From NCBI GenBank assembly GCA_016716365.1, contig JADJWM010000018.1, positions 62,001 to 126,000 on the forward strand: a stretch of DNA of 64,000 nucleotides. Direction: 5' to 3'. The notes below the pieces were generated by a model. That model was not told where the DNA came from. It did no database searches and saw only the letters and a list, made by a program, of their open reading frames with translations. Below, one piece after another: positions 32,290 to 40,470 of the stretch. The translations under genes and the position numbers were made by a program. Position 1 is the stretch's first letter. Every line of letters starts with the position of its first letter. The DNA comes from Chloracidobacterium sp. (GTDB taxonomy: Bacteria > Acidobacteriota > Blastocatellia > Pyrinomonadales > Pyrinomonadaceae).

Positions 32290-33978
32290 ATGAGCAACAA
32301 CGAACCAAACAAGATCATCTTTTCGATGGTCAAGGTCAGCAAGTTCTACGATAAGAAGCCGGTCCTCAAGGACATCTATCTTTCGTTTTTCTATGGAGCG
32401 AAGATCGGCGTCCTCGGTTTGAACGGTGCGGGTAAGTCCAGCCTGCTGCGGATAATCGCTGGTAAAGATAAAGATTTCAACGGCGAAGTGGTCTTTTCGC
32501 AAGGCTATTCCGTCGGGCTTCTTGAGCAGGAGCCGGTGCTGGACGAGGCGAAGACCGTCCGTGAGATCGTCGAAGAAGGTGCTCGTGAAACCGTCGATCT
32601 GTTGAAGGAATACGAAGAGATCAACGCCCAGTTTGCCGAGCCAATGGACGGCGATGAGATGAACGCGCTGATCGAGCGCCAGGGCAAGGTCCAGGAGAAA
32701 CTGGACGCTGCCGATGCATGGGACCTGGACAGCCGGCTTGAAATGGCGATGGACGCACTTCGCTGTCCGCCGCCGGAGACGCCCATCAAGAACTTGAGCG
32801 GCGGCGAAAAGCGCCGGGTCGCGCTGTGCCGTCTGCTGCTGCAAAAGCCCGATATCCTCTTGCTCGATGAGCCGACAAACCACCTTGATGCGGAATCGGT
32901 CGCGTGGCTCGAACAGCATCTTCAGCGTTACGAAGGAACGATCATCGCCGTCACGCACGACCGATATTTCCTCGACAATGTTGCCGGCTGGATTCTCGAA
33001 CTCGATCGCGGCGAAGGCATTCCTTGGAAGGGGAATTATTCGAGTTGGCTCGAACAGAAACAGCAGCGGCTTGCCCAGGAGCAAAAGACCGAGGATAAAC
33101 GCGCCAAAACGCTCGAACGCGAGCTTGAATGGATCCGGATGTCGCCGAAAGGGCGTCACGCCAAATCGAAAGCCCGGATCAACGATTACGAAAGGCTCGT
33201 CGCGACCGAATCAGAAAAACGAAGTGAGGACCTTGAGATCTTCATTCCCCCAGGCCCGAGGCTCGGCGATACGGTGATCGAGGCCCACGGTGTTTCAAAA
33301 GCGTACGGCGACAAGCTTCTGTTTGAAGACCTCGAATTCGCTTTGCCGCCCGGCGGCATCGTCGGCGTGATCGGCCCGAACGGTGCGGGCAAAACAACAC
33401 TCTTTCGCCTTATCACGGGCCAGGAAACACCCGACAGCGGCGATTTCAAGGTGGGCACGACGGTCAAGCTTGGTTATGTCGATCAGTCACGCGACGACCT
33501 CGACCCCAACAAGACCATCTGGGAAGAGATATCTGAAGGGGCCGACTTCGTCCAGCTTGGCAAACGCGAGATGAATTCGCGTGCCTACGTTTCGCGGTTC
33601 AATTTCTCCGGCAGCGACCAGCAGAAACGTGTCGGCCAGCTGTCGGGCGGCGAGCGAAATCGCGTCCATTTGGCAAAGATGCTAAAATCCGGGGCTAACG
33701 TCATCCTCCTTGACGAGCCGACCAATGACCTTGACGTGAACACGATGCGGGCGTTGGAGGAAGCACTTGAAAACTTTGCCGGCTGCGCCGTCGTTATCAG
33801 CCACGACCGCTGGTTCCTTGACCGGATCGCAACGCATATAATGGCCTTCGAAGGCGATTCTCATGTCGAGTATTTCGACGGCAACTACAGCGAATACGAG
33901 GCCGACCGAAAACGCCGGCTCGGACACGACGCCGACCAGCCGCATCGGATCAAATACCGAAGCCTGACCCGGGCCTGA
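32290..33978 (+). CDS. ettA: energy-dependent translational throttle protein EttA (ABC-F)
   Basis: A 562-residue ABC-F protein with two ATP-binding domains. Domain 1 has Walker A GLNGAGKSS, signature NLSGGEKRRVALC and LLLDEPTNHLDAES. Domain 2 has GPNGAGKTTLF, QLSGGERNRVHL and LLDEPTNDLDVNT. Between them lies the P-site tRNA-interaction motif (residues about 245-300, EWIRMSPKGRHAKSKAR), which is diagnostic for EttA. It gates the first peptide bond on the ribosome according to the ATP/ADP ratio. The length is close to that of E. coli EttA. It is followed by a terminator and is monocistronic. Confidence 0.9.
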   Translation: MSNNEPNKIIFSMVKVSKFYDKKPVLKDIYLSFFYGAKIGVLGLNGAGKSSLLRIIAGKDKDFNGEVVFSQGYSVGLLEQEPVLDEAKTVREIVEEGARETVDLLKEYEEINAQFAEPMDGDEMNALIERQGKVQEKLDAADAWDLDSRLEMAMDALRCPPPETPIKNLSGGEKRRVALCRLLLQKPDILLLDEPTNHLDAESVAWLEQHLQRYEGTIIAVTHDRYFLDNVAGWILELDRGEGIPWKGNYSSWLEQKQQRLAQEQKTEDKRAKTLERELEWIRMSPKGRHAKSKARINDYERLVATESEKRSEDLEIFIPPGPRLGDTVIEAHGVSKAYGDKLLFEDLEFALPPGGIVGVIGPNGAGKTTLFRLITGQETPDSGDFKVGTTVKLGYVDQSRDDLDPNKTIWEEISEGADFVQLGKREMNSRAYVSRFNFSGSDQQKRVGQLSGGERNRVHLAKMLKSGANVILLDEPTNDLDVNTMRALEEALENFAGCAVVISHDRWFLDRIATHIMAFEGDSHVEYFDGNYSEYEADRKRRLGHDADQPHRIKYRSLTRA

Positions 33979-33989
33979 TCTAACCATGA

Positions 33990-34031
33990 GTGAGGCGGTT
34001 CCAACACCTCCTCACCCTTTTCTATTCCGCT
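33990..34031 (+). terminator. intrinsic terminator after ettA
   Basis: A 10-bp stem with one mismatch (GTGAGGCGGT with ACCTCCTCAC) is followed by CCTTTTCTATTCCGCTTTTT. It starts 12 bases after the ettA stop. Confidence 0.75.
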
Positions 34032-34124
34032 TTTTACTACTCTGTAATATAATCCGGTCGAACAACCGAATCGTCGAATCGTACAACCAGGGCAACCGCT
34101 TTTTCGTAATCATTCATTTGTCCT

Positions 34125-35312
34125 ATGTTCTGCCCGAATTGTGCCAGCCCAAATGACGATGGACTCAGGTTCTGCCGTGAGTGCGGAAAGGATATTTCCT
34201 TCGTAACTCGTTGCTTGGCCGGAGGGTTCGCGATGACACTCGCGGGCAATGTGGATGAGTACTTTGATCTGTCCCCCAAACGCCTTGTTAGAGATGGCGT
34301 GTTTGGCCTTGTTCTGGGTGTCATACAAATCGTGTTTGGGCTCGTTACGACTGGGTTTTTCAGCCCGTCGTTGCTTTTGGGATTATATGTAGTGTGGCTC
34401 AGCGTCGAGGCGTTGGCCGCATACCGTTGGTTAGCAAAAGGCAGATCGTACCAACCGACGCGGCAAAACGCGCAGGCGATGAAATTTTGTCCGCGATGCG
34501 GCGGACAGCGAGACTCGGATGAACCAAGCTGCGCAGCGTGCGATCTCGATCTCGTGGGGCTGGAAAAGGCGATCACTGCTGAAGGCAATTGGTTTTCACG
34601 TCGGTTGCGGAGAAGGATCGGTGAGAGCCTTGATCCGTCGTTGCTTCGTAGCAAGTACAACTTACTAAACGCTTACCTCCTTACGGCACTCGCTGTAAGC
34701 GCCGCAGTCTCGGGCGCTGCCTTTCGTGCCATTTTCTATTTTTTCCTCGCAGTCGCAACCATTTTTTATATTGTCTGGGATTCAGTAACCCGGAAACGTG
34801 AGGGAATTTCCGACGATAGGGCGGTACCCGCAGAGTTGCCGGTTCTCAGGACGTTCGGTGCGACTATTGGCCCTATTGACCAGAAGTTCGACCCTATCGA
34901 AGCGTCGAGGCAAACTGTGACCGCGCAAGCATGCCTTGTGTTTGGAGTTCTGCTTGTAGGGCTTTTTGTCGCGTTTACCTTCTTACCCAACTTAGTTATG
35001 TACAGTGACGGACTCGATCCCGGCCGGCCTAAAACTGGGTCCGACCTGGTTAGGGCCATAGTAGCCGGTTCCATTCCGCTCATTGTGTCCGTGCCGTGTT
35101 TGATCTATGGGTTCATTCGCCTGCGGCAACTTCGTTTAGTTCACCGAGACAAGAACGTCGATACGCAAGAAAATGACGATGTCCATGAAGCGGCTTCTGC
35201 CGCGACCAACCGACTCGTTCATTCGCATACGCAGCATTCGACGGAGGAGACTACCCGCTCATTAGCCACAGCTCGGATAGAGGCCGACAAAAGCCGCGAT
35301 CAGTCGTTTTGA
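34125..35312 (+). CDS. zinc-ribbon membrane protein
   Basis: A 395-residue protein with an N-terminal zinc ribbon (CPNCASPNDDGLRFCRECGK, residues 3-22) and a second ribbon near residue 123 (CPRCGGQRDSDEPSCAACD). Hydrophobic pairs at about residues 62-95, 185-225, 265-290 and 310-335 make it a membrane protein. The C-terminal 60 residues are polar. The function is not known; zinc ribbons in such small membrane proteins may sense or bind partner proteins. GC content falls below that of the neighbours. A related gene follows at 35392, so the two may form a pair. Confidence 0.6.
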   Translation: MFCPNCASPNDDGLRFCRECGKDISFVTRCLAGGFAMTLAGNVDEYFDLSPKRLVRDGVFGLVLGVIQIVFGLVTTGFFSPSLLLGLYVVWLSVEALAAYRWLAKGRSYQPTRQNAQAMKFCPRCGGQRDSDEPSCAACDLDLVGLEKAITAEGNWFSRRLRRRIGESLDPSLLRSKYNLLNAYLLTALAVSAAVSGAAFRAIFYFFLAVATIFYIVWDSVTRKREGISDDRAVPAELPVLRTFGATIGPIDQKFDPIEASRQTVTAQACLVFGVLLVGLFVAFTFLPNLVMYSDGLDPGRPKTGSDLVRAIVAGSIPLIVSVPCLIYGFIRLRQLRLVHRDKNVDTQENDDVHEAASAATNRLVHSHTQHSTEETTRSLATARIEADKSRDQSF

Positions 35313-35391
35313 ATCGGAACATGCGGTGATAGGTCCCGAGGAAAATTCAAAAAAGCTGGACGAGCAGCCCTATGGGGATGGATAACGGCAA

Positions 35392-36078
35392 ATGTTCTGT
35401 CAGAAATGCGGAAAAGAGAATCCTGAGGAGGCCAAGTTCTGCCGGAGATGCGGGAAACGCATAAGGCTCCTCTCGCTTGAATCGAGTGACTCTAGTGCTG
35501 AAGACGAGCAAGTCTACAACGACACCGGTCGTCGTATCGTGATCGTGGGGTTATCGCTTGTTGCTGTTTCGTTTCTTAGTCAGTCTCTTGGTGCTTTCTT
35601 ATTCTTCATCGCGTTCTGCTCAGTTATTGGGACCTTTCTGTATTTCCTAACCTATCGATGGGCGAGATTGGTACTGATCGGGCTCGCCCTTGTATTGATC
35701 GTCTACGTCTATTCAGACTGGTGGTTCTTCGTACTGGGGTTTTACGGTGTCTGTTTCCTTGGCTACCGAACGGCTGTAGGGATAAGGGCTAGGCAAGACG
35801 TCGACCGGAAGAGCCTTTCGGTTCTTGTCGTCAACTCAACCCCTCAATTGAACATCGAGACCTCTGAAGATCACGACGCTGAAACAGCGTTGCTGGCACA
35901 GCCGCTATATTCGCAACCCGCTGGTTCACTCGTTGTCACGCGAGACCTTGCCGATGCGAGTATGGATGAAGGCAGCTTCACGACCCGAGAGCTAGATATA
36001 ACCGCTAAAGAGTTGGTCAGCGATTCCTCCGTCGAAAGCGTTACGGAAGACACGACCAAGCCACTCGATAAGGCGTAG
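35392..36078 (+). CDS. zinc-ribbon membrane protein, second of a pair
   Basis: A 228-residue protein with one N-terminal zinc ribbon (CQKCGKENPEEAKFCRRCGK, residues 3-22) and three to four membrane segments (about residues 45-130), then a polar, acidic C-terminus. The build is the same as that of the gene at 34125 with one ribbon and a shorter tail, so the pair may have arisen by duplication or act together. Function is unknown. The codon use is AT-richer than the housekeeping genes around it. Confidence 0.6.
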   Translation: MFCQKCGKENPEEAKFCRRCGKRIRLLSLESSDSSAEDEQVYNDTGRRIVIVGLSLVAVSFLSQSLGAFLFFIAFCSVIGTFLYFLTYRWARLVLIGLALVLIVYVYSDWWFFVLGFYGVCFLGYRTAVGIRARQDVDRKSLSVLVVNSTPQLNIETSEDHDAETALLAQPLYSQPAGSLVVTRDLADASMDEGSFTTRELDITAKELVSDSSVESVTEDTTKPLDKA

Positions 36079-36192
36079 CTGGCGCCGGATCGAATCGATC
36101 TGACACTCTAGCGCATGCACGATTTGAAGCTGATCCGGCCATAAGATAAAGTATTGGAAGCCCACCTAGGGTCTAATGACTCTCAGCTGTCG

Positions 36193-37071
36193 ATGAAGAT
36201 CTTTCCGAAAGATATAGCGAGCCTTTTCGCTATTGCAGTTCTTTTGATCGCCGCCTCATGCGGGGGGCCGGCCGAGGCTGAAAAACCCGCCGCAGTAGCC
36301 GAAGCGGGCCCCGCGAGTCCGACCGAGCCGCCGAAAGGCTTCCAGCCGCCGACGGAGCCGTCGCCCGCGATCCCGGACCTTCAGGCCGAACTGCTCGACA
36401 GCCGCGGCAAGACAACCACATCACCGCTCGGCAACTTCGATTTTCGAAATTTCACTTACCCGCTGCCTCGCGGCTGGCACCATCCTGACGGCGAAGAGAT
36501 CACACTCGAGGACGGGAAGCTGGCGCCGAAGCTTCGCGACATAACGGACGAAATGTCGCCCGAAGAAAAGGCCGAGGCCCGCGCCGAACGGCGGATCGGG
36601 ATGTCGTACGTAACCACGAAGTATCTGGATGTCGACAACGACGGCGAGGATGAAGCCGCAGTGGTCGTAAAGATCGAAACTGGCGGCAATGCCATCCCGC
36701 AGCTCGTCTATATCTTCGGCTGGAAGGACGGCAAGCCGGAGCTCCAGTGGAATTTCCGGACCGGTGACCGGGCCGACGGCGGCCTGAAAGATATCAGGGC
36801 CGAGAACGGCGAATTGGTCGTTGAACTTTACGGGCAGGACCGGTTCCTTCTCGGGCAGACAGAAACCGGAAAGATCACCGGCGACGAAGAGCAGCTTTGC
36901 TGCCCGACCCACTTCACCCGCACTTTCTATAAATGGAACGGAAAGAACTTTCAGCTTCAGCGTAAACGGTTGACCTTCGAGGTCGAAAACCCCGCCGCCC
37001 CTCCCATCGAAAATCTCGGGGACATCATGAACGACCCGGTTAAAGCGAAAAAGTACCTCGAAGGCCGTTAA
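36193..37071 (+). CDS. lipoprotein of unknown function
   Basis: A 292-residue lipoprotein. The signal peptide ends in LIAASC, with the lipid-bearing cysteine at residue 22. A proline/glutamate-rich linker leads to a domain with an acidic calcium-type pattern (LDVDNDGEDEAAVVVKIETG) of the kind found in VCBS-like or secreted repeat proteins, and FGWKDGKPELQWNFRTGD and HFTRTFYKWNGKNFQLQ typical of hypothetical periplasmic proteins. The ATG at 36193 is chosen because the lipobox begins there; the frame is open further upstream. It precedes the cydA gene by 185 bases. Confidence 0.7.
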   Translation: MKIFPKDIASLFAIAVLLIAASCGGPAEAEKPAAVAEAGPASPTEPPKGFQPPTEPSPAIPDLQAELLDSRGKTTTSPLGNFDFRNFTYPLPRGWHHPDGEEITLEDGKLAPKLRDITDEMSPEEKAEARAERRIGMSYVTTKYLDVDNDGEDEAAVVVKIETGGNAIPQLVYIFGWKDGKPELQWNFRTGDRADGGLKDIRAENGELVVELYGQDRFLLGQTETGKITGDEEQLCCPTHFTRTFYKWNGKNFQLQRKRLTFEVENPAAPPIENLGDIMNDPVKAKKYLEGR

Positions 37072-37256
37072 GGGCGGCCATTCTCCCTGCCCAAGACCAA
37101 TCCTTTCGCGGTGAACTCCGAGGTGCGAAAGTATTCGCATCCTGCGAGTATTGTTCAGCGCCGGAAACGCCTATCACGATCGGAAAACGTGATATATGTT
37201 CGGTCTGCCTTTCGGCATGCATTTTGCCAAACACCCCTGTTGTTTGGAGGAATTTG

Positions 37257-38645
37257 ATGGATCCGAATACTCTCGACCGGCTGCAGTTTGCCTTCACCGT
37301 CACTTATCACTATATTTTCCCGCAGCTTACGATGGGCCTTGCCCCACTGATCGTCATTTTCAAGTCGCTTGCGATCTGGAAAAAGGACGAACGTTGGAAC
37401 GAGGCCGCCCGGTTCTGGGGCAAGATCTTCGGTATCACGTTCCTTTTCGGCGTCGTCACCGGCATCCCGCTCGAGTTCCAGTTCGGGACCAACTGGGCGG
37501 CGTTCTCACGTTTCGCCGGCGGCGTCATCGGGCAGACGCTGGCGATGGAAGGAACCTTTGCGTTCTTTCTCGAATCTGCTTTCATCGGCCTTTTCCTGTT
37601 CGGCGAGAAGCGGCTCGGGCAGAAACTGCATTGGTTGGTGGCGTTCCTTCTGTTCGTCGGCACGTGGCTTTCGGGTTGGTTCATTATCGCGACCAATGCA
37701 TGGATGCAGCACCCGGTTGGCTACGAGATGGCCGCCGACGGTTCGGTCCATCTGACCAGCTTCTGGTCGCTCGTCTTGAATGAGTGGGCGATCTATCAGT
37801 ATCTCCATAACATGGGTGGGGCGTTCGTCACGGGTTCTTTCGCGGTCGCCGCCCTCGGTGCTTTTTATATCCTCTCGAAAAAGCAGGTCGAATACGGGAA
37901 ATTGTTCGTAAAGGCCGGCGTGATCGCAGGCTGCGCCGGAAGCATCTGGATGCTGTTTCCGTCGGGCGACTTGCAGGGCAAGATGATCGCTGAGCATCAG
38001 CCCGTAACTCTCGCTGCGATGGAAGGGCTCTTCGAAAGCGAGCAAGGAGCGGGCATCGTGCTGATCGGCCAGCCGGACATGGAGAAGAAGCGGCTCGATA
38101 ACGCGATCGTCATCCCGAACGCGCTCAGTTTCATTACATATCGGCGTTGGGACGCCCACGTCCGCGGCCTCGACGCCTTTCCCGAAGATCAGCACCCGAC
38201 AAATATCCCGCTTCTTTACTACAGCTTTCACATCATGGTCGGGCTGGGCACGATCTTCATCGCGGTCATGGTCATCGCCTGTTTCTGGCTATGGCGAGGG
38301 AAGCTTTTCACTTCGAACTGGCTGCTCTGGATCCTGATGCTGCTGTTTCCTTTCCCGTTCATCGCGAACACGGTCGGGTGGATGACGGCAGAGCTTGGCC
38401 GGCAGCCGTGGCTGGTTTACGGCCTGTTTCGGACGGAGCAGGGTCATTCGCCGATGGTTTCAGGCGGCAACGTAATGTTCACGCTGCTTGGATTTTTCGG
38501 GATGTACACGGTGCTTTCGCTTCTTTACATCTTCCTGATGCTGCGGCGGATCGAGCACGGGGCCGATGAACTGACCCCGGTTGGAATGCCGAATTCCGTG
38601 CCGACAGTGGATGCGGAGCGGGAGATCAAGGAGGACCAACAATAA
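37257..38645 (+). CDS. cydA: cytochrome bd quinol oxidase subunit I (CydA, CIO-like)
   Basis: A 462-residue subunit of the bd-type terminal oxidase, which reduces oxygen with quinol electrons. It has about nine transmembrane segments, a heme ligand histidine in YHYIFPQLTMG (His18), and the GRQPW motif near the C-terminus. The quinol-binding Q loop is short, as in cyanide-insensitive oxidases. AGG-GGAGG (37246-37250) lies six bases before the ATG at 37257, which decides the start. Its stop overlaps the ATG of cydB by one base, so the two are coupled. Confidence 0.9.
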   Translation: MDPNTLDRLQFAFTVTYHYIFPQLTMGLAPLIVIFKSLAIWKKDERWNEAARFWGKIFGITFLFGVVTGIPLEFQFGTNWAAFSRFAGGVIGQTLAMEGTFAFFLESAFIGLFLFGEKRLGQKLHWLVAFLLFVGTWLSGWFIIATNAWMQHPVGYEMAADGSVHLTSFWSLVLNEWAIYQYLHNMGGAFVTGSFAVAALGAFYILSKKQVEYGKLFVKAGVIAGCAGSIWMLFPSGDLQGKMIAEHQPVTLAAMEGLFESEQGAGIVLIGQPDMEKKRLDNAIVIPNALSFITYRRWDAHVRGLDAFPEDQHPTNIPLLYYSFHIMVGLGTIFIAVMVIACFWLWRGKLFTSNWLLWILMLLFPFPFIANTVGWMTAELGRQPWLVYGLFRTEQGHSPMVSGGNVMFTLLGFFGMYTVLSLLYIFLMLRRIEHGADELTPVGMPNSVPTVDAEREIKEDQQ

Positions 38646-39679
38646 TGGAAACCATCTGGTTCATGATCGTCGCGTTTATGATCGTCTGCTACGTCGTTCT
38701 CGACGGGTTCGATATCGGAGCGGGGATCGTTCATTACTTCGTCGGAAGGAACAACGCCGAGCGTGAGGCCGTGATCCGCGCGATCGGGCCGGTGTGGGAC
38801 GGCAACGAGGTTTGGCTGCTGGCGGCGGGCGGGACGCTCTATTTCGCGTTTCCGGTGCTTTATTCGGCGGCATTCAGCGGCTTTTACCTGCCGCTGATCA
38901 TGGTCCTTTGGCTGCTGATAATGCGGGCCGCCGGCATCGAGCTTCGCCATCAGCTCCACAACGAACTTTGGGAGAATTTCTGGGATTTCGTTTTTGCACT
39001 CTCGAGCATCCTTCTGGCGATCTTCTTTGGGGCGGCCCTCGGAAACGTGATCCGCGGCGTTCCGCTGAATTCCGAAGGGTATTTTTTTGAGCCGCTGTTC
39101 ACCCATTGGGGCACGACGGGCGAGACCGGCATTCTCGATTGGTTCACGCTGCTTTCGGGCGTGGTCGCATTCGTCGCACTCGCCATGCACGGCGCCGCTT
39201 TCCTTGCCCACAAGACGGAAGGCGAAATGAACGCCAGGGCCCGAAAGGTGATCAGCCTCGGCTGGTTTGCCCTCGTCCTGGTAACGATCGGCAGCCTTTT
39301 CGCGGTCATCTATGTCAGGCCGACGATCCTGGATAATTACTACGCGATGCCCGTCGGATGGCTGATCCCGATCGGGGTTGCCGCGGCCCTCGCTGCGGTC
39401 AAGTACTTCAATTCGACCGGGAACGACAAGGCCGCGTTTCTAGGAACATCCGGCTACCTGGCCCTGATGTTGGGTGGGGCCGTATTCGGTGTATATCCGA
39501 ACGTGCTTCCGGCACTCGATCCGGCGAATAGCCTCACTATTTACAACGCAAAGGCCGGCGCGTACGGCTTGAGTGTCGGGCTGATATGGTGGTCGATCGG
39601 CATCGTCATCGCGATCGGATATTTCGTCTTTCTTTTTAGAACGTTCAAGGGGAAGGTAACGGTCGGCGGCGAACATTGA
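38645..39679 (+). CDS. cydB: cytochrome bd quinol oxidase subunit II (CydB)
   Basis: A 344-residue membrane protein with about eight transmembrane segments, the structural partner of CydA. The N-terminal VLDGFDIGAGI and the GPVWDGNEVWLLAAGG motif are strongly conserved in CydB. It holds no heme itself. It starts at the cydA stop (overlap of one base) and is followed by a weak GC hairpin at 39701. No cydC, cydD or cydX gene is seen nearby. The pair would serve low-oxygen respiration. Confidence 0.9.
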   Translation: METIWFMIVAFMIVCYVVLDGFDIGAGIVHYFVGRNNAEREAVIRAIGPVWDGNEVWLLAAGGTLYFAFPVLYSAAFSGFYLPLIMVLWLLIMRAAGIELRHQLHNELWENFWDFVFALSSILLAIFFGAALGNVIRGVPLNSEGYFFEPLFTHWGTTGETGILDWFTLLSGVVAFVALAMHGAAFLAHKTEGEMNARARKVISLGWFALVLVTIGSLFAVIYVRPTILDNYYAMPVGWLIPIGVAAALAAVKYFNSTGNDKAAFLGTSGYLALMLGGAVFGVYPNVLPALDPANSLTIYNAKAGAYGLSVGLIWWSIGIVIAIGYFVFLFRTFKGKVTVGGEH

Positions 39680-39752
39680 TCGCAACCGGGCGATAGAAAA
39701 GGCCGGCTCCGGCCCGCCGATTCTTGTCACATCACTTTATAATACAAAGTAC

Positions 39753-39781
39753 TTGACAGATGAAATAACTTGGCATATTCT
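39753..39781 (+). promoter_or_regulatory. sigma70-like promoter with very short leader
   Basis: A perfect -35 box TTGACA (39753-39758) and TATTCT (39776-39781) are separated by 17 bases. The predicted start falls within a few bases of the ATG at 39790, which implies a leaderless or near-leaderless transcript. No ribosome binding site is visible. Confidence 0.5.
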
Positions 39782-39789
39782 TTTCCCCA

Positions 39790-40410
39790 ATGGGTAAGGT
39801 GTCGCCTGTTACGAAAGATGAAGAACGCGTCGGGCCGGTGAACCTGGGTGACCGGGCGATCGATAACCTCCAATATATCCGCGAAGCGATGGAGCGCTCG
39901 ACCAGCTTCACGGCCGTTCCCGGCTACGGCGGGATGCTGATGGGCGTCACGGCGGTCGCCGCAGCGTTCATCGCAAACGGCCAGACATTTCTTCGCGACT
40001 GGCTGATCGTTTGGGTAATGGAGGCCTGCCTGGCGTTTGCCATCGGCCTCTTGGCTATGTGGCAAAAATCGAAGCTGGCGGGTCAATCGCTTCTGTCGGC
40101 ACCGGCGCGCAAATTCGCCTACAGCTTTGTCCCTCCGATCGTCGTCGGCGTGATCTTGACGGTTGGGCTTTGGAGATTCGAGCACTATGGCGTGATGGCC
40201 GCGGCTTGGATGCTCTGCTACGGTGCCGCGGTCATAGGCGGCGGCGCATATTCAGTTCGGGCCGTGCCCGTTATGGGCTGGTGCTTCATAGGCCTCGGGG
40301 CCGTGACACTCGGCCTGCCGAAAGGTTTCGGCGACGAGATGATGGCGTTGAGCTTCGGCCTTTTACATATCATTTTCGGGGCGGTCATCGCCCGAAGGTA
40401 CGGCGGCTAA
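39790..40410 (+). CDS. multi-pass membrane protein of unknown function
   Basis: A 206-residue protein with a polar N-terminus (residues 1-45) and about six hydrophobic segments (residues 48-65, 70-90, 112-130, 135-155, 160-178, 185-203). NLGDRAIDNLQYIREAME and SFTAVPGYGGM near the start look like a conserved cytosolic helix and loop found in hypothetical proteins that accompany DUF4173 and winged-helix regulators in acidobacteria. I cannot assign a function. It may be read from the promoter at 39753 with almost no leader. Confidence 0.55.
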   Translation: MGKVSPVTKDEERVGPVNLGDRAIDNLQYIREAMERSTSFTAVPGYGGMLMGVTAVAAAFIANGQTFLRDWLIVWVMEACLAFAIGLLAMWQKSKLAGQSLLSAPARKFAYSFVPPIVVGVILTVGLWRFEHYGVMAAAWMLCYGAAVIGGGAYSVRAVPVMGWCFIGLGAVTLGLPKGFGDEMMALSFGLLHIIFGAVIARRYGG

Positions 40411-40417
40411 GGTCAAT

Positions 40418-40439
40418 ACCACCTGCGGTAGCGGGTGGT
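40418..40439 (+). repeat. REP-like palindrome, intergenic copy
   Basis: A 22-base element with arms ACCACC and GGTGGT and the core GCGGTAGCG. It lies between the membrane protein gene and the serine hydrolase gene. A further GGTGGT follows. Confidence 0.8.
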
Positions 40440-40470
40440 TGGTGGTTATCTTTTGACACTTTATATTTAC

